A stretch of DNA of 64,000 nucleotides from the NCBI RefSeq assembly GCF_900465345.1, contig NZ_UEGO01000010.1:62001-126000 (forward strand), given 5' to 3'. Position numbers and translations under genes: made by a program. This document shows, piece by piece, positions 54,906 to 64,000 of the stretch. The notes under the pieces were generated by a model. That model did no database searches, was not told the DNA's origin, and saw nothing but the letters and a program-made list of their open reading frames with translations. Each line of letters begins with the position of its first letter. Position 1 is the stretch's first letter. This DNA comes from Asaia bogorensis. GTDB lineage: Bacteria > Pseudomonadota > Alphaproteobacteria > Acetobacterales > Acetobacteraceae.

Positions 54906-57900
54906 TCAAACAGTGGCGGGGCGATCCTTGGCCGAAACCGTGTCGTCAGCCGGTTGAGCTTGCGGCGGGAGGCGAGGGAGGCTGCGCGAGAGGGACGCAG
55001 TGAGCGTTGAGAGGTCATAGGGTTTGGACAGCACGACGACAGACGGATCGCCCTCGACGGCATGAACATCACCTGTAGCGAAAACGACCCCGATATCCGG
55101 CCTGAGGAGGCGCGCCTGCGCAGCCAGATCCTTCCCCGAAAGGCCCGGGAGGTTCACATCTGTCAGCAACACATCAACCGGCATGGTTTGCAGCACGATC
55201 AGGGCTTCGTCGTAATCGGCGGCCTCAACGGTCAGGAAGCCCGATTCCTTGAGCATCTCCGAGGTAGCCTGACGGATCAGACGGTCATCCTCAACCAGCA
55301 GTACCGTCACACAAAGCGTGCGGGCCGGGGCGTTGCCCATTCCGACGGACTCCGCCCCGGAAATGAGGGCCGACTGTCCGGCGCTGGCAGACGAGGTTTC
55401 CGATGGGTCCGGCTGGCGCGTCGCTGTTGCCTGCACGCGCTGCTGGCGATTGGCCAGAACATGGCGGAATTTCCGCGCCAGCGCGTCGCGCGTATAGGGC
55501 TTGGAAAGCAGCTCTACCCCGGCATCCAGGCGGCCGCCATGCACGATTGAGTTCTCGGTATAGCCGGAAGTGAAAAGCACAGCGATGTCCGGCAGGCGCT
55601 CCTTGGCGCGACGGGCCAGTTCCGGGCTCTTGAGGGTTCCGGGCATGACCACATCGGTAAACAGGATATCGATGGGCATACCGCTTTCGATCACCACCAG
55701 CGCATTGGCGGCATCGGTGGCCTTGAGAACCTGATAGCCGAGGTCGGAGAGCATCTCGACCACGGTGGCCCGCACTTCGTCGTCATCCTCCACCACCAGC
55801 ACAGTCTCGCTGCCGCCGGTGACGGGGGCCATGTGATGTTCGATCTCGACATCCTCGGCGTCCATCGCACGGGGCAGATAGAGCTTGATGGTCGTGCCTT
55901 CGCCCGGCTCGGAATAGATGTTGATGTGACCGCCGGACTGCTTGACGAAGCCATAGACCATCGAAAGGCCAAGCCCGGAGCCCTTGCCTTCTGCCTTGGT
56001 CGAGAAGAACGGCTCAAACACCTTGGCAAGAATGTCGGGTGTCATACCCGTGCCGGTATCGCTGACGGCCAGAAGCACATATTGCCCGGCCTTGACCTCG
56101 TCATGCTGACGCACATAGGCATCATCGAGATGGGTGTTGCCGAGTTCGATTGTCAGCTTGCCCTGCCCATCCATCGCATCGCGGGCATTGATGGCAAGAT
56201 TCAGAAGGGCATTTTCGATTTGCGCTGGATCGATGAACGTGTTCCACAGGCCAGCCGAGACGATGGTCTCGATCTCGATCCCTTCACCAATCGCACGGCG
56301 CAGCATTTCATCCATGCCACGCACGAAGCGGGTCACATTCACGATCTTGGGTTCGAGTGCCTGACGGCGGCCAAAGGCAAGCAGCTGGCTGGCCAGACGT
56401 GAACCACGCTGCACGCCGCCCATTGCGCTGCTGACGTGACGCTCGGCCCGGCTGTTGCCCATCACATATTTGCCGAGCAGTTGCAGATTGCCGCTGATCA
56501 CCTGAAGCAGGTTGTTGAAATCATGCGCCACGCCGCCGGTCAGCTTGCCGATGGATTCCATTTTCTGCGCCTGAGCCAGTCGGGTCTCGGCCTGACGTCG
56601 CTCCGTGATTTCCTCGATCACGCGGTTTTCGAGCGTCTCGTTCAGCTTGCGCAGCTGTTCTTCAGCCCGCTGGCGATGGCGTACCTGACGGGACAGGTCT
56701 TCTGCGTGATCGCGCAATGCAGCTTCTGCGGCGCGTTGATGGGTGATGTCGGTATGAACCCCCACCCATTCAGTGATTTCGCCTGAGTCATCGAGGATGG
56801 GCAGGGCGCGTATGGCAAAATTGCGCCACTGCCCGTCGCGGTTGCGTACGCGATGCTCATGCACGAACATGCTGCGTGACGACACGGAGGCGTTCCACTC
56901 GACAACCGAGGCGGCCGCGTCGTCCGGGTGAACGGCATTGGCCCAGCCGAAACCCTGATATTCCTCGCTTGTCTGGCCTGTCAGCGCAGCCCAGCCCGGC
57001 TGTTCGCCCATCATGCGACCATCGGCGCTGTTGGTCCACAGCACACCATGAACGGCTTCCATCGCGGTGCGGAAACGCTTGTCGCTCGCGGCGACCTCGG
57101 CGATACGCCGTGCCCGGTCCTCAATATCGATGCCGAGAATATGCACGCCGTGCACTATCCCATCTTCGTCGATATGCGGCACGTAGCGGAACTCTGTATG
57201 ACGCTCCGTGCCGTCCTGATGAGGCAGGAGAGTCTCAGCGGTGAGAGACCGGCCCGAGAGCGCGGCTTCCAGATCGGGGCGCCTGTCTTCATAGACGCGC
57301 GCCCCCAGAACCTCGATGACGGGGCAGTTGACGATGCGCTCAAGCGGCAGGCCAAGCCAGGATTCATAAGCGGCATTGGCAAAGCGATAGACATGCGCCT
57401 GATCGACATAGGAAACGAGCATGGGCGTCGCATCGGTAACGCGCCGTAATTCCGCTTCGCTTGAGGCCAGACGCTTCTCGGTGTTAACGCGCTCGGTGTT
57501 GTTAACGATGGTGCACAAGACGCCGCCAGGCGCTTCGCCCGTTTCATAGACGGGGGTGAAATAGAAATCGAGAATCAGCGTTTCGACCTGATCCTGCCGG
57601 TTGAGCCTGATCCTGCGATTCTGGAAACTTGCGGCTTCCCCGCGCAGTCCGGCTTCGAGGACGGGTCTTGTCCACGCATCGAGTTCCGGGAAGGCGTTTG
57701 CGAGTGGCGTTCCAAGTGCGTAGGGGTGGCGGTCGCCTGCGATAAGACTGAAGGCGTCGTTGTAGAACAGGATCTGCTCGGGTCCCCAAAGCAGCATCTT
57801 GGCCACGGGGGAATTGACGATATTGGTTATCGTTGCCCGTAGCGGATCAGACCATCGGCATGTCGGGCCAACGGCATGCTGTGCCCAGTCCAGCCCACGG

Positions 57901-58166
57901 ATCAGCGCACCACATTGACCACCAGCAGGCGGAAAGGCGACTCCCTCCCGCCTGGCGGAAGTGGCCATTTTCTCACGCAGCAGGGTCAGGCCAGCTTCGA
58001 TCATGGCGCGCTCACTCGCAAAGCTGCCACGCGTGATCTCGGCTTCGATAAAGGCTTCGAGGCTGTCAGGAGAAAAGGCAGTGCCAGATGGGCAAGACGT
58101 CATGGATCGATGAAGCCCCAGCATCACGAAGGTGAGCATTATGATGTTGTCGTTAAATATCGACAA
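54906..58166 (-). CDS. Hybrid sensor histidine kinase with ParD-like N-terminus
   Basis: A protein of up to 1086 residues. Residues 34-67 (SLEAFIEAEITRGSF, SERAMIEAGLTLL) resemble a ParD-type ribbon-helix-helix. Then come three PAS domains (about 100-220, 235-350, 360-475), a coiled coil, a HisKA domain with phospho-His548 in AHDFNNLL, an HATPase domain (NLAINARDAM, DTGTGM, GKGSGLGLS) and two receiver domains (TDVVMPG and TDVNLPG). No membrane segment, so it senses a cytoplasmic signal. The start is unclear; ATG 58103 leaves the helix region intact. No response regulator is adjacent. Confidence 0.88.
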   Translation of the reverse strand: MSIFNDNIIMLTFVMLGLHRSMTSCPSGTAFSPDSLEAFIEAEITRGSFASERAMIEAGLTLLREKMATSARREGVAFPPAGGQCGALIRGLDWAQHAVGPTCRWSDPLRATITNIVNSPVAKMLLWGPEQILFYNDAFSLIAGDRHPYALGTPLANAFPELDAWTRPVLEAGLRGEAASFQNRRIRLNRQDQVETLILDFYFTPVYETGEAPGGVLCTIVNNTERVNTEKRLASSEAELRRVTDATPMLVSYVDQAHVYRFANAAYESWLGLPLERIVNCPVIEVLGARVYEDRRPDLEAALSGRSLTAETLLPHQDGTERHTEFRYVPHIDEDGIVHGVHILGIDIEDRARRIAEVAASDKRFRTAMEAVHGVLWTNSADGRMMGEQPGWAALTGQTSEEYQGFGWANAVHPDDAAASVVEWNASVSSRSMFVHEHRVRNRDGQWRNFAIRALPILDDSGEITEWVGVHTDITHQRAAEAALRDHAEDLSRQVRHRQRAEEQLRKLNETLENRVIEEITERRQAETRLAQAQKMESIGKLTGGVAHDFNNLLQVISGNLQLLGKYVMGNSRAERHVSSAMGGVQRGSRLASQLLAFGRRQALEPKIVNVTRFVRGMDEMLRRAIGEGIEIETIVSAGLWNTFIDPAQIENALLNLAINARDAMDGQGKLTIELGNTHLDDAYVRQHDEVKAGQYVLLAVSDTGTGMTPDILAKVFEPFFSTKAEGKGSGLGLSMVYGFVKQSGGHINIYSEPGEGTTIKLYLPRAMDAEDVEIEHHMAPVTGGSETVLVVEDDDEVRATVVEMLSDLGYQVLKATDAANALVVIESGMPIDILFTDVVMPGTLKSPELARRAKERLPDIAVLFTSGYTENSIVHGGRLDAGVELLSKPYTRDALARKFRHVLANRQQRVQATATRQPDPSETSSASAGQSALISGAESVGMGNAPARTLCVTVLLVEDDRLIRQATSEMLKESGFLTVEAADYDEALIVLQTMPVDVLLTDVNLPGLSGKDLAAQARLLRPDIGVVFATGDVHAVEGDPSVVVLSKPYDLSTLTASLSRSLPRLPPQAQPADDTVSAKDRPATV

Positions 58167-58167
58167 C
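58146..58167. promoter_or_regulatory. Inverted repeat at the start of the histidine kinase gene
   Basis: GTTGTCG, an eight-base AT-rich spacer and CGACAAC. If translation begins at 58103, this sits about 45-65 bases upstream, where an autoregulatory operator would be. Confidence 0.4.
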
Positions 58168-58354
58168 GATCGTCATTGGCTAGAGGTTTGCTCACGGTCA
58201 GGTGAAAGGCGTTGCAACAATCGTGGGAACGCCTGAGTCATCGCCGGCAGCCGCCTTTGCGGGGTTGTGCAGCAATGGCCCTGCCTCCCGAAAAGTGTAA
58301 AAGAGATGATTACTCGAGCAGATCGCTCTGTGCCTGATATCGGAAACAACTCAT

Positions 58355-58831
58355 TTGCCCGCGCATTGCGTATTCTACCTCAACGAGAAAGACGTTTCGG
58401 TACTTACCTGCGTTGGGTTCGGCTCTTTTCCTGCCTATTCCGGGTCTGGCGACTTCACCAACCGTCCCGCGGCGGCCGGTAACAGAAATAATGGTCCTCT
58501 CCCGCTGGGGCTCTACCATATCCTTGACCGGCGGTGCGGAGGTCGACTGGGCGTCGTCAGGGATCATGTCGGTGATTTCTTCGCAGGTACCCATCGTCAG
58601 GACTGGTTTGCCCTCTACCGTGATGACGGCATCATAGACGATCAGACATCGATAGATGGCATCAGACGCGGGGCTTTCCGGCTGCATCCCGTTGGGTTCT
58701 GGGGGATCAGCAAGGGATGCATTACATTGCCTGACACCCATGATTTCTATCGCCTGCGTGAATTCCTGCTCGCTCAATCGCCGGCCTATGTGAACGGGAT
58801 GCGGTCTTACGGGACGCTGGACGTCAGATGA
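58355..58831 (+). CDS. Tlde1/DUF2778-family peptidoglycan-active protein (putative toxin)
   Basis: The 158-residue protein matches the DUF2778 (Tlde1) family of L,D-transpeptidase-like enzymes: GFGSFPAYSGSG, GPLPLGLYHI, RDHVGDFFAGT, DWFALYRDDG, and the catalytic HPVGFWGISKGCITL with His111 and Cys122. Tlde1 in Salmonella is a type VI effector that attacks peptidoglycan. It has no signal peptide and begins at TTG with a weak ribosome-binding site. Its stop overlaps the next gene (ATGA). No type VI genes are in the window. Confidence 0.85.
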   Translation: MPAHCVFYLNEKDVSVLTCVGFGSFPAYSGSGDFTNRPAAAGNRNNGPLPLGLYHILDRRCGGRLGVVRDHVGDFFAGTHRQDWFALYRDDGIIDDQTSIDGIRRGAFRLHPVGFWGISKGCITLPDTHDFYRLREFLLAQSPAYVNGMRSYGTLDVR

Positions 58832-59079
58832 AAGCGCTTGTCACCCTGCCAGTCGCCATTCTGGTCTATCTCGCTCTGGGTAATGCGACCCATCACTACT
58901 TTGCCTGGTCGGGTCGAAGCTGGAAGATCCTGTCGCCCGTTTTTTACGTCAATGACGCTCTTGCCCTGGGTCTGAGCCAGGCCAGCATCATCATGACGAC
59001 CATGATGCTTGTCAGCCTTATACTGGCCTATGTCATCGTGACAGGGCTGGGTGCGTTGATGAGTTGCCGCAAGGCCTGA
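58828..59079 (+). CDS. Small two-helix membrane protein, possible immunity protein
   Basis: The 83-residue protein has two hydrophobic segments (about 4-22 and 48-76) with a short aromatic loop between (HHYFAWSGRSWKIL). The start overlaps the end of the Tlde1-like gene in an ATGA arrangement, so both are made together. That pairing suggests an immunity protein for the peptidoglycan enzyme; this is inference, and no known immunity family was recognised. Confidence 0.7.
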   Translation: MKALVTLPVAILVYLALGNATHHYFAWSGRSWKILSPVFYVNDALALGLSQASIIMTTMMLVSLILAYVIVTGLGALMSCRKA

Positions 59080-59152
59080 ATTCCGCAGGATACAGCAGGC
59101 AGTGTTCGCAGTCGTGACAATTCGGGACGCCTTGAGCGTTACCGGATCGCGC

Positions 59153-59362
59153 TCAGAAACCGCGTAGAAAGGCCAGACATGCGACGCGCAGTGCCGAGGC
59201 GAGCGGGCGTTCCGGCGGGCGGGTTGCATCGATACTGGCGATCAGGGAAGCCAGCGAATTGCCGGCACTCATTTCCTCCAGCACGGCCCAGAATTCAGGC
59301 TCCAGAGCGATGCTGGTGCGGTGGCGTGACAGCGTAAAGCTGCGTTTGACGAGATCACTCAA
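59153..59362 (-). CDS. Small ribbon-helix-helix protein
   Basis: The 69-residue protein fits the alphaproteobacterial ribbon-helix-helix family (RHH_4): SFTLSRHRTSIALEPEFWAVLEEM forms the strand and first helix, and SLASLIASID the second. It is likely a small DNA-binding regulator. Its start overlaps the end of queG by eight bases, so it is the last gene of the queuosine operon. Confidence 0.8.
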   Translation of the reverse strand: MSDLVKRSFTLSRHRTSIALEPEFWAVLEEMSAGNSLASLIASIDATRPPERPLASALRVACLAFLRGF

Positions 59363-60416
59363 TGTCTTCGTTACCCAGCAACTCAGCTCGTGCCCATTCT
59401 GCCGCTTCAGCCACCATCGGGTTCTCGTCCCCGGTCAGGGTTTCGATCAGGGCCAGATGGTCAGTGTTGTGCGAATTCCCGAGCGCGATCAGAACATTGC
59501 GCACAAAGCGGTTGCGGCCAATGCGCTTGATGGGCGAGCCGGAGAAAAAGCTGCGAAATCCGGCATCGTCCAGCCTGGCCAGATCTTCCAGCCGGGGCGC
59601 CATCAGATCGGCACGGGGCTGAAGCTTCATATGGCGCGAGGTGGCGGCAAAACGGTTCCACGGGCAGGCATTGAGGCAGTCGTCACAGCCATAGATGCGA
59701 TTGCCCATGGGCTTGCGAAATTCGACTGGGATCGGCCCGTCATGCTCGATGGTGAGATAGGCAATGCAGCGTCGCGCATCGAGCGCATAAGGGCGCGGAA
59801 AAGCATCGGTGGGGCAGGCGGTCAGGCAACGCGTGCAGCTGCCGCATGACCCGGCACGTGGTGGTGACGGGGTGAGGTCGAGCGTGGTGTATATTTCACC
59901 CAGAAGCAGCCATGACCCATGATCGCGGGAGACGACATTGGTATGCTTGCCCTGCCAGCCAAGCTGGGCCTGTTCAGCCAGAGGCTTTTCCATAACCGGC
60001 GCCGTATCAACAAACACCTTCACCTGTGTGCCGTCGCCACCGACATCCTGACGCACCACGAATTGCGCCAGATGCTTGAGCATGCCCTTGAGCACATCAT
60101 GATAATCGCGATGGCGGGCATAGACTGAAATCGTGCCGGTATCGGGTTGGTCGAGCGTTTCGGCGGGATCGGCTTCAGGTGCATAAGACAGGCCGAGTGA
60201 GATCACGCTGCGAACCTCGGGCCAAAGGGCCTTGGGGTCGCCACGCTGGTCGATGCGCTGTTCCATCCAGCTCATGGTGCCGTGCCGCCCGTCTTCCACG
60301 AACTGGCGCAGGCGCGTGCGGGCTTCTTCGGGCAGGGTGGCGTCGCAGAACCCGATCGCATCGAAGCCGAGATGCCGCGCATGATCGGCAATGCGGTCTT
60401 CGATGCTTTTGCTCAT
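59355..60416 (-). CDS. queG: Epoxyqueuosine reductase
   Basis: QueG performs the last step of queuosine synthesis, reducing epoxyqueuosine in tRNA to queuosine. The 353-residue enzyme has the two [4Fe-4S] motifs CGSCTRCLTACP and CDDCLNACPWNRF, and a C-terminal HEAT-like segment. The conserved N-terminal cobalamin-binding and catalytic Asp region (DTAPVMEKPLAEQAQLGW) is present. ATG 60416 is preferred to a frame from 60509. It follows tgt by 13 bases. Confidence 0.95.
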   Translation of the reverse strand: MSKSIEDRIADHARHLGFDAIGFCDATLPEEARTRLRQFVEDGRHGTMSWMEQRIDQRGDPKALWPEVRSVISLGLSYAPEADPAETLDQPDTGTISVYARHRDYHDVLKGMLKHLAQFVVRQDVGGDGTQVKVFVDTAPVMEKPLAEQAQLGWQGKHTNVVSRDHGSWLLLGEIYTTLDLTPSPPRAGSCGSCTRCLTACPTDAFPRPYALDARRCIAYLTIEHDGPIPVEFRKPMGNRIYGCDDCLNACPWNRFAATSRHMKLQPRADLMAPRLEDLARLDDAGFRSFFSGSPIKRIGRNRFVRNVLIALGNSHNTDHLALIETLTGDENPMVAEAAEWARAELLGNEDIE

Positions 60417-60429
60417 GGGGTGAGGGGCG

Positions 60430-61602
60430 TCATGGGACGGGTGGCCAGTCCGGCTGGGGGAATTCGTCCTGCGTCCAGTCTCCCCCAGCCCAGCCGGCAC
60501 GCAGGGCAAGCGCTTTCTGCGGCAAGGTGCCGTCTAGAATGGCAACCCGTATCTGGCGCATCAGCCGCTGGTAATAGGCCAGATTATGCCATGTCAGCAG
60601 CATCGGGCCGAGAATTTCATTGGCGCGGAACAGGTGATGAAGATAGGCGCGGCTATGGCGTGAACAGGCCAGACAATCGCAGTCCGGGCTGATCGGGCGA
60701 TTATCCTCGGCATGGCGGGCATTGCGCAGATTGAGCGTGCCGCGCTCGGTATAAGCGCGCGCCGTGCGGCCTGCACGTGTGGGCATGACGCAATCGAACA
60801 TGTCCACACCGCGTTCCACACCGCCCAGCAAATCATCGGGGGTGCCCACGCCCATCAGATAGCGTGCATGGTCCTGCGGCAGGAGCGGGGTGGTGAAATC
60901 GAGCGTCGAGAACATGAGTTCCTGACCTTCACCCACCGCCAGACCGCCGATGGCATAACCCTCAAAACCGATATCGGTCAGCGCCTTGGCCGAGCGCGCG
61001 CGCAGATCGCGCTCCGTGCCGCCCTGCACGATACCGAACTGGCCATAGCCGGGGCGTTGCACGAAGGCCTCGCGCGAGCGCGCCGCCCAGCGCATGGACA
61101 ATTCCATGGAGGATTCGAGGCGCTCCGGCGTGGCGGGCAGGGCGGGGCATTCATCGAAGCACATGGTGATGGTGGCATCCAGCGCGTGCTGGATGTCGGT
61201 GCTGCTCTCTGGCGTCAGACGATGCTTGGAGCCGTCGATATGGGAGTTGAAGGTCACCCCGTCCTGATCGAGCTTGCGCAGCGCGCCGAGCGACATGACC
61301 TGAAACCCGCCTGAATCGGTCAGGATCGGGCCTGACCAGTCCATCATGCGATGCAGCCCGCCCATCTTGCGCACGCGCTCGGCACCGGGGCGCAGCATGA
61401 GGTGATAGGTATTGCCCAGAATGATACCCGCACCCGTCGAGCGCACGGCATCCATGGTCATGGCCTTGACCGTACCCACCGTGCCGACCGGCATGAAGGT
61501 AGGCGTCGGGATCGTGCCATGGGCGGTATGCAGATGGCCCGCACGCGCCTGACCGCAACAGGCCTCGGCCTTCCACTGCATTTTCGTGGCGGATTCGGTC
61601 AT
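60430..61602 (-). CDS. tgt: tRNA-guanine transglycosylase
   Basis: Tgt exchanges guanine-34 of tRNAs with GUN anticodons for preQ1. The 390-residue enzyme has the first catalytic Asp in DSGGFQVMS, the second in [13 protein letters not shown] and the zinc motif [17 protein letters not shown]. The frame can be extended to 61818 but the ATG at 61602 overlaps the queA stop and is the natural start. Confidence 0.97.
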   Translation of the reverse strand: MTESATKMQWKAEACCGQARAGHLHTAHGTIPTPTFMPVGTVGTVKAMTMDAVRSTGAGIILGNTYHLMLRPGAERVRKMGGLHRMMDWSGPILTDSGGFQVMSLGALRKLDQDGVTFNSHIDGSKHRLTPESSTDIQHALDATITMCFDECPALPATPERLESSMELSMRWAARSREAFVQRPGYGQFGIVQGGTERDLRARSAKALTDIGFEGYAIGGLAVGEGQELMFSTLDFTTPLLPQDHARYLMGVGTPDDLLGGVERGVDMFDCVMPTRAGRTARAYTERGTLNLRNARHAEDNRPISPDCDCLACSRHSRAYLHHLFRANEILGPMLLTWHNLAYYQRLMRQIRVAILDGTLPQKALALRAGWAGGDWTQDEFPQPDWPPVP

Positions 61603-62636
61603 GGGGCGCGGTCCAGCAAGCAGGCATCTCCGTAGGAATAAAAGCGAAAGCCCTCGGCAATCGCGTGACGATAGGCCTCGCGCATGGTCTCGGTTCCGGC
61701 CAGGGCGCAGACGAGCATGAACAGGGTCGAGCGCGGCAAATGGAAATTGGTCATCAGCCGATCGACCGCACGGAAACGATAGCCTGGCTTGATGAAAATG
61801 GAGGTCTCCCCCTCCCACGGATGCACGACGCCCCGCTCATCGGCGGCGCTCTCAAGCAGACGCAGGCTGGTCGTGCCCACGGCCACGATTTTCCGGCCAC
61901 TGGCGCGGGTGTCGTTGATGAGCTGTGCCGTCTGGGCGTCGATGCGGCCCCATTCGGCGTGCATCTTGTGGGTGGCAATTTCGTCACGCACGGGCAGGAA
62001 GGTGCCCGCTCCCACATGCAGGGTGAGGGTGTGGCGCTTTACGCCGCGCGCATCGAGGGCGGCCAGAACCTCGGGCGTGAAATGCAGCCCCGCCGTGGGT
62101 GCCGCAACGGCGCCCTTGTAGCGCTCGAAAATCGTGGCGTAGTCGCTATCATCCTGCGCCGTCGGGCCGGTGGGGCGGTCGATATAAGGCGGCAGGGCAA
62201 GAACGCCAGCGCGTTTGAGGAAGTCGTCAAAGGCCTCGCCCTCGGCGGAGAAGCGCATGGAGATTGCCCCATCGCCTTCATTCTCGACCACTTCAGCGGT
62301 TACGGAATCCGTGCCGAAATGCAGTGTGTCGCCCGGCTTCAGCTTGCGGGCGTTTTTCGCCAGCGCATGCCAGCTGCCATCGCTCAGGATACGATCGAGC
62401 GTGATCCCGATTTTGGCTTCACCGCGTCGTGCCGCGAGCTGAGCACGGATGACCGCCGTATCATTGGCAATCAGCAGATCGCCGGGTTCGAGCAGGCTGG
62501 GCAGATCGCTGATACGCGTCTCGGCCAAAGGCTGACCGGCAGCAACACGCAACAGGCGGGCGCTGTCACGCGGGCGGGCGGGTTCCAGAGCGATATTCTC
62601 GCGCGGAAGATCGAAATCGAAATCGGATATCTGCAT
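61599..62636 (-). CDS. queA: S-adenosylmethionine:tRNA ribosyltransferase-isomerase
   Basis: QueA adds the cyclopentenediol moiety from SAM to preQ1-modified tRNA. The 345-residue enzyme has the family N-terminus ([20 protein letters not shown]), [12 protein letters not shown] in the centre, and [12 protein letters not shown]. It is first in a queA-tgt-queG operon, with the tgt start overlapping its stop (ATGA). Confidence 0.97.
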   Translation of the reverse strand: MQISDFDFDLPRENIALEPARPRDSARLLRVAAGQPLAETRISDLPSLLEPGDLLIANDTAVIRAQLAARRGEAKIGITLDRILSDGSWHALAKNARKLKPGDTLHFGTDSVTAEVVENEGDGAISMRFSAEGEAFDDFLKRAGVLALPPYIDRPTGPTAQDDSDYATIFERYKGAVAAPTAGLHFTPEVLAALDARGVKRHTLTLHVGAGTFLPVRDEIATHKMHAEWGRIDAQTAQLINDTRASGRKIVAVGTTSLRLLESAADERGVVHPWEGETSIFIKPGYRFRAVDRLMTNFHLPRSTLFMLVCALAGTETMREAYRHAIAEGFRFYSYGDACLLDRAP

Positions 62637-62716
62637 GGGCGGCTTCGTTTAGGCCAGATCCGGCCTGAAATGCCAGTGCAAATAATCCTTTCCTCTCCCC
62701 GCCGTCGCGTGCGTCG

Positions 62717-63730
62717 TCAGGGAAGAACCGGCTGCGTGGAGCGGCAGGCCCCGCTCGTGATTTGCGGTTGAAGCTGCTCCTCGGAGCGTGTGTGACCGCT
62801 TCGGGGCAAGCCGGTACTCTCAGCCTCAGCCTGATGGCCCGGACAGAGCTTGAGGTGATCGATCAGCCAGCGCCCCGCCGGGCCGGGCGGCTCGGCTGTT
62901 GGATAGACAGCGGTCATGGGCATGGCCGATCCGCCGGGGATGAAGCCATCAATATCGAGTTCGACAAGCCTGCCGGAGTCCAGATCGGCCCTGATGCTGT
63001 GGACCGGCATGCCACCCCAGCCAAGCCCGCCAAGCAGGAAGTGATGCTTGGCGTAGAGATCGGCCAGACGCCAGGTCGAGGGTGAGAAAATGCCACGCTC
63101 GCGCCCGGCGGAAAGGGAGGTACGATCCGTCAGCACAAGCTGCACATGCCGGGCAAGTTCCTCACGTGGAATGGGACCTTCGTGACGGGCCAGGGGGTGC
63201 TCGGCCGAGGCCACCATCATGAAACGGATATCGCCCAGAACTTCCGAGGAGAGCGCGTCGGGCAGATCGGGGAGGGGGCCTGCAATGCCGATACGGGCCC
63301 GTGAATCGAGGATCGGCTCGAACACGCCCCCAAGCGCCTCGACATAAAGGCGCAGCGGCGTGTGGGGAAAGGTCTCGCGAAAGCCACGTGCCACGCGCGT
63401 CATGCGATCCATGGGAAAGAACACATCGACCACGACCGATAATTCAGGCTCGATCCCCGATGACATGCCGTAAGCGCGTGCCTTCATGTGATCCACGCCC
63501 AGTACGATGCCGCGTGCGTCCGCCAGAAGGGTCTCGCCTGCCTTGGTGAGCTGCGGGTAGCGCCCCATACGGTCAAAAAGCGCGACACCCATCTGGGATT
63601 CCAGCGTGGCGATCATCTCGCTTATGGCGGGTTGCGACCGGCGGAAGCGTCTGGCTGCGGCGGAAAAGCTGCCATCATCGGCGGCGGCAATAAAAACGCG
63701 TAGCTGATCGAGCGAGATACGGTCGAGCAT
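62717..63730 (-). CDS. LysR-family transcriptional regulator
   Basis: The 337-residue regulator has an N-terminal winged helix (LDQLRVFIAAADDGSFSAAA, RRSQPAISEMIATLESQMG) and a type 2 periplasmic-binding-like effector domain. It is divergent from azoR, 171 bases away, and is the probable regulator of that gene; the effector is unknown. The C-terminal 40 residues are a polar tail without family resemblance. Confidence 0.9.
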   Translation of the reverse strand: MLDRISLDQLRVFIAAADDGSFSAAARRFRRSQPAISEMIATLESQMGVALFDRMGRYPQLTKAGETLLADARGIVLGVDHMKARAYGMSSGIEPELSVVVDVFFPMDRMTRVARGFRETFPHTPLRLYVEALGGVFEPILDSRARIGIAGPLPDLPDALSSEVLGDIRFMMVASAEHPLARHEGPIPREELARHVQLVLTDRTSLSAGRERGIFSPSTWRLADLYAKHHFLLGGLGWGGMPVHSIRADLDSGRLVELDIDGFIPGGSAMPMTAVYPTAEPPGPAGRWLIDHLKLCPGHQAEAESTGLPRSGHTRSEEQLQPQITSGACRSTQPVLP

Positions 63731-63901
63731 TGCGCCTCTTCCCTGACTGATTATCCATAACCTGAAGCGATACTATCTATCGGAATATATCAAGTGTCCA
63801 GATGGATCAACATATGGGACGGTGCGCTCCTCACGGCAGCTGGTGAGGCTCGATACGGGCCGCCCGTCGACTCATCGAAGCTGTATTCAGGAGCGTAGTC
63901 C

Positions 63902-64000
63902 ATGAAGATTCTTCACATCGATTCCAGCATTCTTGGTGACAATTCGGCCAGCCGGGTCCTGACGGCCGAGACGATCTCCCATCTGAAGGCGTCGCATCCC
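63902..64000 (+). CDS. azoR: FMN-dependent NADH-azoreductase (start only)
   Basis: Thirty-three codons are in the window: [20 protein letters not shown] then [10 protein letters not shown]. This is the typical AzoR N-terminus, where [11 protein letters not shown] forms the FMN phosphate-binding loop. AGGAG lies eight bases upstream. The enzyme reduces quinones and azo compounds with two-electron transfer. The gene is cut by the window edge. Confidence 0.88.
   Translation, partial: MKILHIDSSILGDNSASRVLTAETISHLKASHP

Noticed and set aside
58310-58777. 155-codon frame opposite the Tlde1-like gene
   Set aside because: The plus-strand frame has a full catalytic motif and overlap with its neighbour; the minus frame has neither.

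Overview
The window is a continuous stretch of an alphaproteobacterial chromosome, probably from an acetic acid bacterium (Acetobacteraceae). The pointers are an rpoH next to rluD, a type 2 ArgC, a Methanosarcina-type SerC, an OprB-like sugar porin, a Hint-domain protein with tandem repeats, and high-GC genes broken by short AT-rich islands. The family assignment is inference from gene content; there is no rRNA in the window. No prophage, insertion sequence, integrase or CRISPR array was seen.

Layout. 1-4550 (minus): a Csu-type (sigma) chaperone-usher fimbrial operon in the order subunit, subunit, chaperone, usher, truncated fifth gene, preceded by a cluster of TTAACG/CGTTAA boxes. 5060-8267 (minus): mazG, an exported methyltransferase-like protein and an amino acid permease. 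8335-15298 (plus): argC, a PAS-GGDEF-EAL protein with a degenerate GGDEF motif, tRNA-Leu(CAA), then serC-hisZ-purA. 16058-18706: a large three-module repeat protein with a Hint domain, behind an AT-rich leader. 18850-28203: small regulatory and metabolic units, namely AraC regulator/dehydrogenase, CPBP protease, rluD-rpoH, an ArsR/ene-reductase divergent pair with a palindrome between them, an outer-membrane barrel and a YdcF-like protein. 28347-31847: metH.

32098-43503 is the most system-like part: a small CobW-like CxCC protein, then a type I secretion ABC transporter, an HlyD adaptor, a SEL1-repeat protein, a 1000-residue two-domain glycosyltransferase, an unrecognised 308-residue protein ending in a strong terminator, and a second glycosyltransferase. 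These genes run in one direction with tight spacing and look like a secretion-plus-glycosylation unit with no substrate or TolC in view.

43569-57000: OprB porin, ppa, a SelW-like protein, tRNA-Ile2(CAT), ettA, an acetyltransferase, a metallophosphoesterase gene carrying four inactivating lesions, mlaA-mlaC, a secreted galactose mutarotase, a TSUP transporter behind a Fur-like box, and a DjlA-like co-chaperone. 54906-58166 is a hybrid histidine kinase whose N-terminus resembles a ParD-type ribbon-helix-helix. 58355-59079 holds a Tlde1/DUF2778-like peptidoglycan enzyme overlapping a small membrane protein, which resembles a toxin-immunity pair. 59153-62636 is a queuosine operon (queA-tgt-queG plus a small ribbon-helix-helix gene). 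The window ends with a LysR regulator divergent from the first 33 codons of azoR.
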